DNA of 64,000 bases from Vandiemenella viatica (GCA_031002005.1 CM061919.1:228220739-228284738); one strand, 5' to 3'. Shown: positions 11,255-23,197, counted from the first letter of the stretch. A program made the numbers and translations. The notes: generated from the sequence alone by a model not told the origin.

Positions 11255-11502
11255 AGTAACAATGAAATCAAGATGCTAAGTAGTGGAAAGGAATCAAATT
11301 AGGATAGGGAAATGAGCCACCACCCACCTTAAGATGATGGATGTGGGGCGCGAACACACACAAAAGACACAAACACAAATAATAAAGTAATTTTCGAGAT
11401 AAACCCTTCAACAGGAGAACATTACTCAAGTCATGGCTTATGGCATGGGCAGCAACTGGGTGCTTTGGGTTCGGTGTGAACACCGTCTGTCGGTGGCCAT
11501 TG
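11255..11502 (-). mobile_element. Second PLE pair, left arm
   Basis: Minus strand: FNGHRQTVFTPNPKHPVAAH, the GIY-YIG C-terminal region, at 11440-11502. An internal deletion then leads straight into the 3' tail (GAAGGGTTTATCTCGAAAAT at about 11395-11415). The tail ends against a (TA)n tract at 11239-11255. It is joined head to head with 11503-12172. Confidence 0.85.
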
Positions 11503-12172
11503 AATAATTTCAACTCTTGTTTTACAGTCCGTGCTATCAGAGTTCTTCCTAATAGCAGCAGTTTCTCTGAACTCAGAAGGTGGGAACTTGCCTACCAGCA
11601 CAAACTTTGCACAAGGCAACCACCTGGTCTCAACTTGAGATAATACCCGGTCATTATTATTATTATTATTATTATTACATATGTTTAACATTTTTTAATC
11701 CTCTTTTTCCATTACCTATATTGAACCTCCACTAACCTATGGTGATGTTTACTTCATAAAAATTATTTATTATTATTATTATTATTTTAAATTTGCATAA
11801 TATTTTATATAATTATTTTTTTCATTTTAGATCTAATTATATTTTGATCTTCCCACCAACCAGAGATTAGTTTGGATATTCATCTATGCTCAAGTATTAG
11901 CTCTGATTCACTGCCCCTCTACTTTTCTGATGTTTGAATTTACCCCCACCATTTTCCCGACTGGCAGTCTTTCTGGGAGGCAGTCCCCAGCTACACCCAC
12001 CTCTCATAGTGTTCTCCCGTTGACGAAGGGTTTATCCCGAAAATTACTTTATTATTTGAGTTTGTGTCTTTTTTGTGTGTTCGCACCCCACATCCATCAT
12101 CTGAAGGTAAGTGGTGGCTCATTTCCCTATCCTAATTTGATTCCTTTCCACTACTTAGTTGATTTCATTGTT
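11503..12172 (+). mobile_element. Second PLE pair, right arm
   Basis: Plus strand: FNSCFTVRAIRVLPNSSSF, SELRRWELAYQHKL and GLNLR stop (to 11643), the C-terminus of the PLE protein. A tail of about 530 bases follows, with the hammerhead-like core TTGACGA, GGG-TTTAT-CCC, GAAAA (12020-12043), and ends at (TA)n 12173-12185. It is more diverged from the 0.5-5.2 kb family than its own left arm is from it, so this is a separate PLE subfamily. Confidence 0.87.
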
Positions 12173-12336
12173 AATATATATATATGTATCTAATAAGAAA
12201 TGCAACTGAAACACAAAGCAGGCAGATTATGTAGTAAGAGGAAATTCATTATTGAATTTTTTAGTTTGTCTGACATCCTAAGAAAAATGAAAAAAGACAC
12301 TTAGTGTGCTTCAGTTGCTAATCTGATCATATTTAT

Positions 12337-12573
12337 GGTTCAGGCACCATTGTATCCTGATACAACAACTAATTTTAAGCTATCATTTATATCATATGCA
12401 GCAGAGGCAAGATCATTGTTTTGATTATAGGTTTCTTGTGTTTCTGGTATAGGTATCTCATACACTACTGGCTTGCTAGGCATATCAAACTTGACCCGAG
12501 TCCCACTAACCATATTTTCCAGCATTCCTGTAGAACCTGCACAATTACCATAATTGTCACAAGATACTTGGAT
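12337..12573 (-). CDS. GLB1: Probable terminal exon of beta-galactosidase
   Basis: Seen: an open stretch of 79 codons ending in TGA, starting in phase 0 if the acceptor is the TACAG at 12574-12578; this matches the phase 0 end of exon 22972-23197. It contains KFDMPSKPV, comparable to the YDHPSKPV motif near the C-terminus of mammalian GLB1, followed by an acidic, poorly conserved tail. Inference: this is the last GLB1 exon. Doubts: the segment between LLVRGNNE and the PSKPV motif is shorter than in mammals, and no VLELE-like strand was found, so an intervening exon may be missing. The acceptor has a weak pyrimidine tract and sits beside the 3' end of a LINE. No nearby AATAAA is obvious; one lies in the adjacent PLE tail. 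Confidence 0.5.
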
Positions 12574-12710
12574 CTGTACTGAATTTCACCGCTATGGGCC
12601 AACCCCTGATCCATGCTGGTAACTCATTCCAATGCCTGACACCCTTACCTAAAAAAGAAAATCTTCCCACACTCTTGTGCCTGAAATCAAGTGCCAGCTT
12701 GTGGTCATGG

Positions 12711-13742
12711 TCATCTTTTTCCCTTCCATGAACTACTTTCCATACCTACTGCAATATCTTTCCATGCCTCATCGCCAGTATATGCCCTGTACACTCCCAT
12801 TACCCTCCTCATCCTCCTCCTGTCTTGCAATGAATCCCATTCCAGATCCTTTATCATATCTGTCACTGATTGCATTCTGCGATAATTTCCAAGAACAAAT
12901 CTAGCAGCCCTTCTTTGCACCTTCTCCAACTCCTGTATTTGATATTCAAAATGTGGGTCCCATAATACACTACCATATTCGAGCAATGGTCTGACCAAAG
13001 TTTTGTAACCCAATTCATTTCCTTCTCTCGTGCATCCCCTCATCACTCTCTCCAACAAGTGCAGGATTTTGAAACCTTTTCCTACCTCCTGTCCAATGTG
13101 TCCTGCCCAGTTAAACTTGTTATCAAATGTAATGCCAAGATATTTACATTTCAAGTCTTCAGCAAGCAATTCTTTCCCCACCTTATATTCATAATTAACC
13201 TTTTGTTTTTTATTTGTGTATCTAATTAGCTGACTCTTCTTTGCATTTATCTTCATTCCATATTTACCAATCCAACTAGATATCCTGTCCAGATCACCCT
13301 GCAACTGTTTACAGTCCTCTATCGTTTTGATCCTTTTATACAGCATTATGTCATTTGCAAACAATCTAATTTCAGATAGTAAACAATCAACACAATTATT
13401 AATTAGAATAATGAATAGCAATGGTCCCAATATGCTACCCTGCGGCACTCCCATTTTTACTTCCACTTCCTTTGATACCGCATTTCCTACCCTAACTTTC
13501 TGTTTTCTACCTTTTAAAAATTCTTCTACCCAGCAAATCACTTTCTCATCCACTCCAATAGTTTTTACCTTATTTACTACCATTTTGTGGCTTACTCTGT
13601 CAAACGCCTTTGAAAGATCTAGTGCTACACTATCAATTTGGCTTCCCTTGTCCATTTCATCTGAAATATCTTGCATATATCCCACCAACTGAGATTCGCA
13701 TGAACCCATGTTGCCTATTTGAAAACCACTTACTTTCCTCAC
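12711..13742 (-). pseudogene. LINE reverse transcriptase, active site mutated
   Basis: A 343-residue frame covering RT motifs A to E. It keeps LDLSKAFD (motif A) and GVPQGSILGP (motif B), but the catalytic YADD/FADD box is FAND, so the second aspartate-pair position is lost. The frame has no upstream connection: the preceding RT part (13739-14314) is in another frame. It cannot encode an active polymerase as it stands. Confidence 0.88.
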
Positions 13743-14412
13743 ATATTTTTCTGATGTGGTTGCATATCAATCTTTCCATTAATTTGCCTACCACTGAAGT
13801 CAAACTGATTGGCCTGTAATTTTTCGACTCTATTTCTCACCCCTCCTTTATGTACTGGTACTACTATCACACTTTTCCAGTCTTGTGGTAAGCAGCAAGT
13901 ATCCAGACTCAATTTAAATAATATTTCAAGATAAGGTACAATGTCACATCCGGCTATCTTTAAGATATCTGTAGTAATATTATCTTCATCAGCCCCTTTA
14001 TGTTTTTTCAGCTTTCTTATTTCCTTCATGATTTCCTCAGGATGAATATCAAATTTTTTACTGTCGTCATTTCTAATTGTGTTGTTAAGCTCGTTCTCCG
14101 AATTAGACCCTCCTGTTTCTGATTCATTGTCCCTAATGCTTTCACTGAACCAGTTACTTAAAATCTCTGCCTTCGTCAAATTGTCAGTAACTTCTTCTCC
14201 ATCCTTATCTATAAGTGTCTCTACACCCTCCCTTCCCCTCAATTTCCTTATATAGCCATAGAAATTTCTAGATGAATCAGTCAATGGTCCTCCTGCACTG
14301 ACAATACTCTTCAAAAAAAACCATCTTTAGCTGTTTTCTTTGCTGTTATTAAGTCCTTGTTTAGTTGTTTTAAATATTCCCAACTACCCTGCTGTCTCTT
14401 AACTCTGTTATG

Positions 14413-15412
14413 TTATGTTCGTATCAACCTCTTTAACCTCCTCACTTCCCTATTATAGTACACAGGTTCTCTACTTCTCTTTATTTTCTGCTTTGGAATG
14501 AATTTTTCTTCCCCCTTTGTTATTATCTCCGTGAACTCTTTCCACCTTGACTCTACTGTACTTGTGCCTTCCTTCCATTTGCTGAAACATTCTCTGAAAT
14601 ATCTCTTCAAATTTGAAATCTGTGCCTTTTTATAATTGTACCTATTTCCCCCTTCAGTTTTGGCTGCTGGTTCACTGAATCCTCTAATATCCATCAGAAC
14701 TGCGTCATGATCACTTATTCCTTCCGTTACTTGACACCACATGAGGTTATCATCGGTCTTTATTAGGAATGTATCCAAAATATTTTGCACCCTAGTGTTT
14801 TGCTCTACCACTTGTGTAAATCCTCCTTCCCTTATTAAGGTATTTGCAAATGTTATTTCCTTCCCAGTTAACACCTGGAAAATTTAAATCCCCACCAATA
14901 ATGACCATTCTATTCTCACGTCTGAAATCTGAGTATGAATTTAGTTTCTCCCCAAGAGCCTCATCTTCATCTGTCATTCTTCCACTGCGGTAAGCAGCCA
15001 ACACCCTTATTTTTTCTTTTTTATTACCCCAGAAATCTACCCCAAGTAACTCATGGTCTTGATCAATGAATGCCAGTGAACTGTGGTAGTTTTTGCTAAC
15101 TAGTATGAAGACTCTTCCACCAATTGCTCCTCTATCTCTGTGGTACACTCTGTAACCACCAAGAAAAACCTCAGTGTCTAGTACGTCTTCTTTTAACCAA
15201 CTCTCTACCCCAATTATTACTTGTGGTTCGTGTATCTCTATTAAGTTTGCAAATTCGATTACTTTGTTCATTATACTTCTACAGTTTACCATTAACACCC
15301 TTATTACCGGCTTTATATTGTCAGCATATTTCTCCTCTTTCCCAGATTTGCCCCAGCCAGTTATTGTTTCAGCAACTTCATTTCTTTCTTTAACATCTAT
15401 GATCTTTCTCAT
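14413..15412 (-). pseudogene. LINE AP-endonuclease region
   Basis: Two overlapping frames (14792-15412 and 14413-14874) together cover an exonuclease-endonuclease-phosphatase fold: LMVNCRSIMNK, VIIGVESWL, IIGGDLNFPGVNW and GISDHDAVL. In LINEs this domain nicks target DNA to prime reverse transcription. A frameshift near 14850 separates the halves. Confidence 0.85.
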
Positions 15413-15869
15413 CGCGGATCTACAATCAGTATCACTTTGATCATCTGTTTCCGTCCCTTCACCAGCAGCCCCTAACCTAAAAAAGGCACAGTCCTGACCC
15501 CATCATCACTGGAAATGGCCTCCCTTACTGCTTTCGCTAACAACTTGGAAAGTACTCCCTTCCCCCTTCTATTTAGGTGTAGGCCATGCCTAGTGAAACC
15601 CCACCTACCTATGGTGTTTACAGGCACAACCCCCAACACACAACTAATGCCTTTCCCAAGTAGCACTTCTGTTTCCACATTTACAAGCCTCACAGCGTAG
15701 TTCAATTGTGGCCTGTCATGGCGTCTTAGGACCTGCATGAGCTCCACCCTGGTATGCTGTGCCTCCTTCACCACCTTACTCAGGTGAGGTGTTTGCTTGC
15801 TGTGTTGTATTGTACTGGAGAAAGATACAGACAAATGGTATTCTGGTTATATTCAAACAGTATTAATTC

Positions 15870-16012
15870 AGTTATTTGGATAATGGTGATAGTGAAAATA
15901 ATTTAGGATACAGAAAATAGCCATCAATTACCACAGATGAAGGCAGGAGAGCTGAACAAACACAAACACACGTTACAAAATTTTGGTTAATAACCTTACT
16001 TATGTAGGATGT
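15870..16012 (-). mobile_element. PLE 3' tail, left of the mariner
   Basis: The minus strand reads CCTACATAAGTAAGGTTATTAACC-AAAATTTTG and then the conserved tail phrase equivalent to CTGCCTTCATCTGTGGTAAT. This corresponds to the tail of the 0.5-5.2 kb PLE family. The hairpin GGTTATTAACC is preserved although the sequence has diverged. Confidence 0.7.
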
Positions 16013-17615
16013 GAGGTCTTTCCCAAAAGTTTCCAATCTTCCTTCATATTTCCCCATTGGTGTTATTCTCCATCATCGGGCTAAAAAAAGGTAAATGCGT
16101 ATGGCATTGTTGGCCGGGAGACCCTAAAGTATTGTTCGGATGCCGCGTGACAGACTTTCGATTAGGCGCGCATGCACCTCTGTCGTGGCTGCCCTATCCT
16201 GATAATCCTACCGGGGATAGGGGACCTACAGCTTTACGTGGAATCAGAACCACTGAGCATCCTAGCATGTTTCACATGAACAGAGTGAAGATCTCCTAGA
16301 GGTGAAGGTCAGTTTTTTTTAAGGCTCGTAAAAATTTCCACTGGAACCAGGATTCGAACGGGGGACCTTCCATTCCCCAGCCACACACTTTAACCAGCTG
16401 AGCCACCAAATCGCGAACTGGTGGCATCCTTCAAAGTAGTTACCATTTGATTGAAGAATATGCTCCAAATGGCTTTTTCACATTTGGAAGCAGTCTTGGA
16501 ACTCATTTTTGGTATCGCATTTAAAACTTTCATCGTATTAGTTTCGAGAGTTTCTTTGTCGTCAAATTGGAGCCATTTGAACGATATTTTTAATGTTGGG
16601 TAAAGCCAAAAGTCAGGGGAGTGGTGGGGGCTACACCAGGACTGTACGGAGGCTGACAGAACTCTTCGACTTCTTGCTTTGTCAAATTGCTGCACAAGGA
16701 TCGATGCATGTGCTGGCATATTATTGTGATGAAGGAGCCAGTCACTGCTTGACCAAAGCTGATGCCGTTTTCTTCTAATTGCGTCTCACAATGTTTTCAT
16801 AACTTCAAGATAATATTCTTTGCTGATGGTCAGACCTATAGGAGCATATTAATTGTGCACAATACTTGACAACAACATGACATTGCTCCGAGTTTTGTGC
16901 GCTTTTTCAATCATGGTTCTGATGACAGGTGCCAATGCGATGGCTGTCATTTTTTTTCAGGATCATAACCATAAACCCGCAATTCATCACCATTTATAAT
17001 ATTTTTAGCAGAGTTTCATCATTATTGACCATTTATAAATTGTCCTGAACAATTTCAAGGTAAACGTTTTTCTGCTCCACCATTAGGAATTTTGTAATGA
17101 ATTTCGTACATACGTGAACCATTTGCAAGTTTTCAGTTAAAATCTTCCAAAGACTAATTTTAAGTATTCCAAGATCAAATTCTAGTACTTGCTCAGTCAA
17201 TCAACAATTTTCATTGATGGCACACGTTCAATATTGTCTGGTGTTTTTGTCGTAGAAGGCCGCCCAGAGAATGAGTTACTATGAACAGATGTGTGCCCAT
17301 CTTTGAACTGATTTTACCAATTTTTTTATTTGTGTTTTGCTCATACACTCATCCCCAAATGCCGTCTTCATCATTTCAATGGTCTCTGCATAACTGTTTT
17401 GAGTTTAAACCAAAATTTAATGCAAATTTGTTGCTCCAATCTTTCCATCATTTTTTATGATAGGAAAATGTGATGAATGTACAAAACACTTTGTAAACAA
17501 ATGAACACTGCAGTTTGTGAAGCTTTACTGTTGATGCTCATACCTAGCATATGGCGCTAAAATAGTCATGAATGAAGATATGAAGGGAGGTAGGATACTT
17601 TTGGGACTTACCTCA
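16013..17615 (-). mobile_element. Mariner-like DNA transposon, degenerate
   Basis: Terminal inverted repeats TGAGGTCTTTCCCAAAAG (16013-16030) and, on the other strand at the right end, TGAGGTAAGTCCCAAAAG (17598-17615) agree well, with a TA dinucleotide outside the right end. On the minus strand decayed coding starts near 17480 with a LEQQICIKFWFKLK-like and MMKTAFGDE-like N-terminus and SGRPSTTKTPDN. It ends with SPDFWLYPTLK near 16600, where family members have SPDLAPSDFWLF. Many stops break it. A SINE occupies 16075-16406. Confidence 0.85.
16075..16406 (-). mobile_element. tRNA-derived SINE inserted in the mariner
   Basis: The minus strand starts with a tRNA-like head: TGGTGGCTCAGCTGGTTAAA (A-box-like) and CGTTCGAATCCTGG (B box, 16345-16358). 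A body of about 250 bases follows, ending in an AAGGTAAATGC region. The same body, more decayed, lies at 6415-6745. Pol III would use the internal boxes. The target duplication was not resolved. Confidence 0.75.
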
Positions 17616-17617
17616 TA

Positions 17618-17765
17618 CATCTTGTCCCCTGCTGTATGCCCTCCTACACGAATAACGTTATTAAAAAATATATTGTTTGTGATTTTTTGCATGTCTGGCC
17701 CTTCTGTCTTTGTCTCTGGTAAGTGATGGGTTATTTTCCCTATTCTAATTGTATCATATTCATGT
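17618..17765 (+). mobile_element. PLE 3' tail, right of the mariner
   Basis: CATCTTGTCCCCTGCTGTATG, CTCCTACACGAATAAC, and CTGGTAAGTGATGGGTTATT then TTCCCTATTCTAATT match the tail order of the 4980-5183 PLE. It is oriented opposite to 15870-16012, so the mariner sits between two divergent tails. Confidence 0.7.
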
Positions 17766-18391
17766 TGATCAAGATATTACGATTAAATCTTCCATATTAT
17801 ATATCCTTGAATTTCTTGTTTTGTTTATAGTTCATACATAATCAACACATAACATTTTGTATTGTTTCAATCCCTACCATAAATTGTTAGAATATCGGTG
17901 CTTCCAGAAACGTTACCATAATTTCAATGATTTAATTGTAAAAGTATTACCAAAAAAAAAAAAGGAGAAAAGCTTATGTTAACTTGTATACCATTTATTT
18001 AATATAATATATTTTTATGATTGATCTGTACCTTTATCACATTTCACCCTAAAATAGGTGAATCACTAAATTCAATTACTGAGGCTGGTGTGTAATGCTC
18101 AAAGATGAGAATCTGTAACAAATAATAGAAGTCTCATAACTTGTTCACAAGAGGTGGGCTTTTCAATTACTTAATGTTGTGGTATTATTTAAGTTAACAA
18201 GAAAATTAATGGAGTTGTCAAATCATAGAAAAATTGTTTATGAATATGGAATTTATTTGGAGTAAAAAAATTGTGTGTATACAAATATCGAAAATTCCTC
18301 CAAAATAACTTATTATTTTATGCTTAATGTGTACTGTTGCCTAATGTTGCACTTAAAATATCATGAACTTGTGGATTTTGAAAATTCATTT
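17766..18391. other. Unassigned AT-rich sequence
   Basis: No recognised feature. Confidence 0.5.
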
Positions 18392-21300
18392 TGTAAGCAC
18401 TTTAGAATTTGGGTAAATTCTAGTTTTCTTGACTATAGAGCATAAAAATGTTCAGTTTGCAACTACAGGATATTAGAGAAACGTTTCATGCAGAAGCTGA
18501 TACTGCAACCTAACTCAGTAAATAAACCCATTTAAAAACAGTAAAGTCACTAAACACACAATACAAGCTCTAAATAAACAATTTATAATAGTAAATAACC
18601 GTTAAACTAACTTGAAATAGTGTAATACATTATTATCCAATTTGTATACAGTTGATTTTTGTTACGTGATAATTTTACTAATTCTCAACACTTTTCGATG
18701 CAGTAAAGTAATTTTATAATAATAATAATCAGAAAGGAAGTTGAATTAACTAAAATTCCGTAGTTTCAGGCCATGTAAATATATTAAATAAAATTATAAA
18801 CACTTCGTTAGACACACTTGCACTTTCAACATTTAATAACCACACGTTGTTAATAATTTCCCGAACTAAAAAGTAAATTTCTTGGTGGAACGAAAATTGT
18901 AGTATACCATATTAAAATTTCAAAACATTCTATGCAGTAGAAGGAATATTAAATCAATTTTAAAGTTATTTCATTGTAAACAAAAACGTGGTAATTTCAA
19001 AATTAAATTGTGATTAAACCAGAACACTTCCGTAAACAAAACCTCTTTTAAAATATGTAATAAAATTCTCCTGATATCACTTTTTTGATATAAACAACAT
19101 GGGAATAATTATTAAAAAGAAACAGGTTCTTACGTTATGGCGTCTCTATAGTTTCAAACCAGATTTTTGGTAAACAGATAACTTTGCTAATACACCACCA
19201 ATAATAATAAAATTTACACCTTTGAAATCAGGAGCAAACATAGAACACATTGACATAAATTTTAACAAGATAATTTGTAATTCAGTGGGGACATCTAAAA
19301 ATTGCTCAAATCAAGATACATTTAGGGGTTTCACCAACTGTTTTTCCTAAACTAATTACCAATGTGCTTACACAATTAATTCATTTACAAGAAAGCGAGT
19401 TATATTAGAACTAAATCATAATACTTTTCATAAACCTTAAGAGTCAGGCTACACACTGTAAGGTACACAACCTCACATTTTATGATGTTGACATTATTAA
19501 AGCTATTTTTTTTATTTAATAATTGTAATTGTATATAAGTTACTAACTCTGAATTTTAAGTTCCAAGGTCAAAGCATGTCAAGATGAATATAATGAGATC
19601 TCTGGAAAATAAAGAACAGGTGATATAGAGTCAAAGAAAAGATTTGGAAGGAAGAGGACGTGTTCATTTTGGAAAGAATATGATTTAAGAGAAAAGATGA
19701 AACAGAATGGCTCGATGGAGAAGCCACAAGAATCCTGGCAGGATTAAGAAGAGGAAAATATTAGCCTGAGGGCAGCAGAAGGTTTAGGGTTTTGATAAAG
19801 ATAGTGGAATATGACTTTGTAAATGGTAATTGTTTGTTTAATGAAAAATATAGGAATTCTGAGATAAGTAGAAAGTGTTTTATTTGACATTGAGATTGAA
19901 ATATAGATATAGGCAAAGGAGTTGATTTCAAGTTTGTACGGTAAGAATTTGATTAATAATAATTTGATTTACAGCGTAAGTATCGAAATAAAACCAGCAA
20001 CGGACAAAGAGGGATTAAGGAAATCCTTATGTACTGGTCTGGTGCAGGAAATATAAGCAAAAGTATTAATTTAAAAGTATGATAAAGTAACACGCACATG
20101 TGTTCTCTACAAAAATAAAAAGGTAACGATACAAGGGTACATTACAAATTGGCGATCGTGATACCACGCTGACAAGGCAAGAAGAAAACTTGATATTATT
20201 CATAAAGGAAAGTTTTAAAGGAAAGATAAATTTTGAAACATATTGGATGAGAGAATTTTGAAGCTAACAAGAATTACGAGAATAGTTAAATAAATTGTGT
20301 AATGAAAAGTAATTGATTAAATGGAAATAGTAATTGTTGAGACTAAAACGCAGTGATAAGTAAAAAGTATAACCTGGACATTATTAAAAGTAATCTGATA
20401 GATTTATGTATCAATACGCCAGCACAGAGATTATTACAATACCTTAGTTTAGCACATATGTTATCTGTGAAATATCAGCTGTGTCAATGATATGTTTAAT
20501 TTTGGAAATAAGTACGGTTTTGTAGTGATTATTAATATTTCTGAAGTGCTACATTGAAGAAAGAAGTAAATATATTCTTAATTAGCAAGAACGTAAATAG
20601 ATATTAAATTTTAAAAAATAGTTTTAATAATGTCAAAATCACAAAATGTGAGCTTGTGTACCTCACAAAACGATTAAATTTTGAACACAATCTATAATTA
20701 CATCTTTTTAGACTATTTTTTGGTAAGCAGTATATTATACCTAACATCTGGCTGAGGGTATTTAGAGGGACGTGGGAAAGATTTCAGCATCTTTATCCGG
20801 GAACCTTGTGTATAGTAAACCTGCGCGAGTGTGTTTCATTGTGTCGTTGTGTGCTTGTTGGTTAGACCAAGATGATATACGGAAACATTTGAAAAGCATT
20901 ATGGGCGACTTACCGCCATGTTGACTTTTTCTCACCAGGGACGAATGCTAACATTGACTATGAACTTATGAATTTTCTATCGGGGTTCAATCTGGGACAT
21001 CTACCTCTTCATGACTTGTAATTTTTGGAAACGTTTAATCTGATTGCCAATTTGACTGTAAATGCTATTTTTCTAAATGTGACTTAATAATAAACTTAAA
21101 ATTTTTCACCAAGTAGATTTTTACATGCTTTCGTAGTGAACAGTAACCTTTCCTCAGCTTTTGGTTTAAATAAGCTTTGTGGTGACCGATAGGCTTTACA
21201 GTTGAATATCCAGGCTGATACATGGTCAATTAAATTTATTAAAGCAAAATTAGAAGAACTTTCAACAAGTCAAGATTCAGTTAAGGTGACGAAACCTGAT
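18392..21300 (+). mobile_element. Long-LTR family, copy A (LTR plus start of internal region)
   Basis: Starts TGTAAGCAC-TTAGAATTTGGG-AAATTCTAG and is colinear with copies B (47577) and C (51997). It contains an AATAAA-type signal near 21087 and ends at TGGTGACC (21180), a decayed match to the TGGCGACC primer-binding start complementary to tRNA-Arg. The next 120 bases match copy B. Removing the inserted 19457-20667 element leaves an LTR of about 1.58 kb. No coding region remains. Confidence 0.65.
19457..20667. mobile_element. 1.2 kb element with ~55 bp terminal inverted repeats
   Basis: The left end TGTAAGGTACACAA-CTCACATTTT...TTGACATTATTAAA is matched on the opposite strand at the right end (20610-20667) by TGTGAGGTACACAA-CTCACATTTT...TTGACATTATTAAA. 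Copy B lacks this segment at the homologous site, which proves insertion. No transposase is visible. The target duplication is unclear, so the superfamily cannot be given. Confidence 0.7.
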
Positions 21301-22971
21301 ACTACACCCCGGTATACTGGTTTTGCCCCTTACAATTTTTTAGCTTCAAGACTTATTATTATTTTGTACTTCATATACACTGTTGGATGGTATTATTTTA
21401 TGTATACATTGACCCCTGTTTTTATCAATTTCGTGTGAAATCTGTTCTGATTCATGTGAATCTCAGTGGATTACTTTTCCTAAACTGATTTTCAGACCAT
21501 TTCTTTCCATCTCATACATTTCCAGATAATTTGAATATCAAGCTTTTTGTTAACTTCATACCATCGAGATCAAAGTAATTGCTCTGTGGTTCTCATCACT
21601 CTTTATATCTCCTTATTGCTGAACTTTTGCTATTATTGCAATATGCAGAAATTTGTTATAATTTGTCTAAAATCATCCCATGTAATATTAATTTGAAATT
21701 ATACAAACTCCTCCATGTAGATGAAACACATTGTGAGATTATGAGTAAAATTTTGTGTATTTCCTGTGTAAGGACGAAGGCCGATACTGGGGTTGGAGTA
21801 TAGGGCCTCAGTACCTTAACTGAATGTCTACTTGAAATAAAATGTTCTCTGAATCTGCATCTGTACTTTTAAATTTACCATGTGCCTGCCTGGAATATTT
21901 AACTGTAAAGCTATTCGGCCGCTATTTTCTACCCTTTTCTTAACATGAAATTACCATTTATTAACCTCTTTTGAACTATACTATCTTTCTGAAATCTTTT
22001 TTATTACAATTAATCAGCTTAAACTGGCACTTTTATTGTTAGCTACAACAATAACTTTTCGTCATTGTTTTTCTAACTGATGAAACTTTAATTTATTCTG
22101 TCTAAATCTGTTTCTTTAAGAAACTATCATTGCTCTGAATTTCTACTTTCTTCTAGTAATAAACTCTGTTCATTTTGTCTTCTTAAAAATTGGTATATCT
22201 ACACTTTAACAAAACCATGCCATTGTGTTGAATTGTGTGATTATTACAAATCCCTTCAAAACAACTGATTTCCATTTTGAAATCCATGAATTCAATCATA
22301 CTTTAACCCTAAAAAATAAAACTATTTACCTTCTCAATCATTATAATCACGAAATGCTTTTCCCATTGTTTTCTCTCAGTGTTAGATGCAAAAATCTTAT
22401 ATAAATTCCTAAACAAAAACCTCCTAAACTTAAAACATGTCTTATAATACATACAATTTATCATAAAACTTCCTGGCCCAAAAAAGTCTGCAGTATTGAA
22501 CATTGTTAAGGCAAAATGATCCTTATTTTTGCTACAATTATCCTAACTTTTAGCATATATCTTAGACAAACTAAAATCAAATCAAGAACATATAAATAAA
22601 AATTTAATTTTAATGTTAAATATGATATCTGATATTTCATTTTATATTAATGATGGTAAAATATATTTTGGAAGTATCATCAGTTTGATTTAAGCCATGT
22701 GTTTGCTAGTGTATAGTTCACTCTAATAAAATTTCAATTCACGTGAATGTTTTAAATTTGTTCAGATATGTAATATACTCAGTCAACTGCGGTTATTAAA
22801 GAATGTAGAAATTACTATCATGATTTATTATTTAAGCATATACCGGTAGTTAAAAAGGCATTCTGACTGCATTTTTTTATTCTTTAATTGTCAATTTTTC
22901 ATTTGACTTGTTAACCAAAATGAAAATTTCTCAATAGTTCCTACCATCTACTGCCGCTATGGTATTCTTAC
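21301..22971. other. Unassigned AT-rich sequence after copy A
   Basis: Only the first hundred or so bases resemble the region after copy B (CCCTTA-AATTT...CTTCAA), suggesting remnants of the LTR element's internal region. Nothing coding is recognised. Confidence 0.45.
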
Positions 22972-23197
22972 CTCATTATTTCCTCGAACAAGCAGTGGTG
23001 CAGGCACGTAGAGTGTCTGCTGCGGTCCAAGTCTGAAGTAACGCCCCAGAAGGAAACCATTCAAGAAAACTATGCCTTTCACCCAGTCACTCATGTCAAG
23101 GAATGTGTCTTTTGGGGTTGCATCCACATACAGTCTTGCATGAAAAAGGGTAGGGCTGACAATCGAACCATTCACAAAAGTCTTCCAACCAGTCAGT
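22972..23197 (-). CDS. GLB1: Beta-galactosidase (GH35) exon, second jelly-roll domain
   Basis: This exon encodes LTGWKTFVNGSIVSP, then DTFLDMSDWVKGIVFLNG, then FLLGRYFRLGPQQTLYVPAP and LLVRGNNE. The W-KG-VF-NGF-LGRY...GPQ-TLYVP signature is the conserved carbohydrate-binding-like jelly roll near the C-terminus of GH35 enzymes. The minus-strand acceptor AG lies at 23198-23199 and the donor GTAAG at 22967-22971. It ends in phase 0. The exon fits the previous one (2+1 split codon). Codon usage and conservation look like a functional host exon, unlike the decayed repeats around it. The next exon must lie to the left, probably at 12337-12573. Confidence 0.87.

Larger units (their letters stand above)
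12579..15834 (-). mobile_element. CR1/Jockey-superfamily LINE, degenerate
   Basis: In minus-strand order: a 15472-15834 segment ending FTRHGLHLNRRGK, reminiscent of the GLHLN block of LINE-encoded SGNH-like domains; an AP-endonuclease at 14413-15412 (GGDLNFPGVNW and GISDHDAVL keep the catalytic D, N and DH); a pre-RT linker and RT at 12711-14314. RT motif A reads LDLSKAFDRV and motif B GVPQGSILGPLLF. Motif C reads FANDIM where FADD is expected. A thumb-like KVQRRAARFVLG block follows, and a frameshifted C-terminus (HWNELPAW) reaches about 12590. Several frameshifts break it. Its 3' end abuts the probable GLB1 terminal exon. Confidence 0.88.

Noticed and set aside
16330..16406. Possible tRNA gene (A and B boxes)
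   Set aside because: It is the head of a SINE: there is no full cloverleaf, and a 250-base body follows. The same holds for 41329-41396 and 59300-59370.
19457..20667. Reading the TG...CA bounded insert as a solo LTR
   Set aside because: Its ends are inverted, not direct, over about 55 bases, which fits a DNA or fold-back element better.
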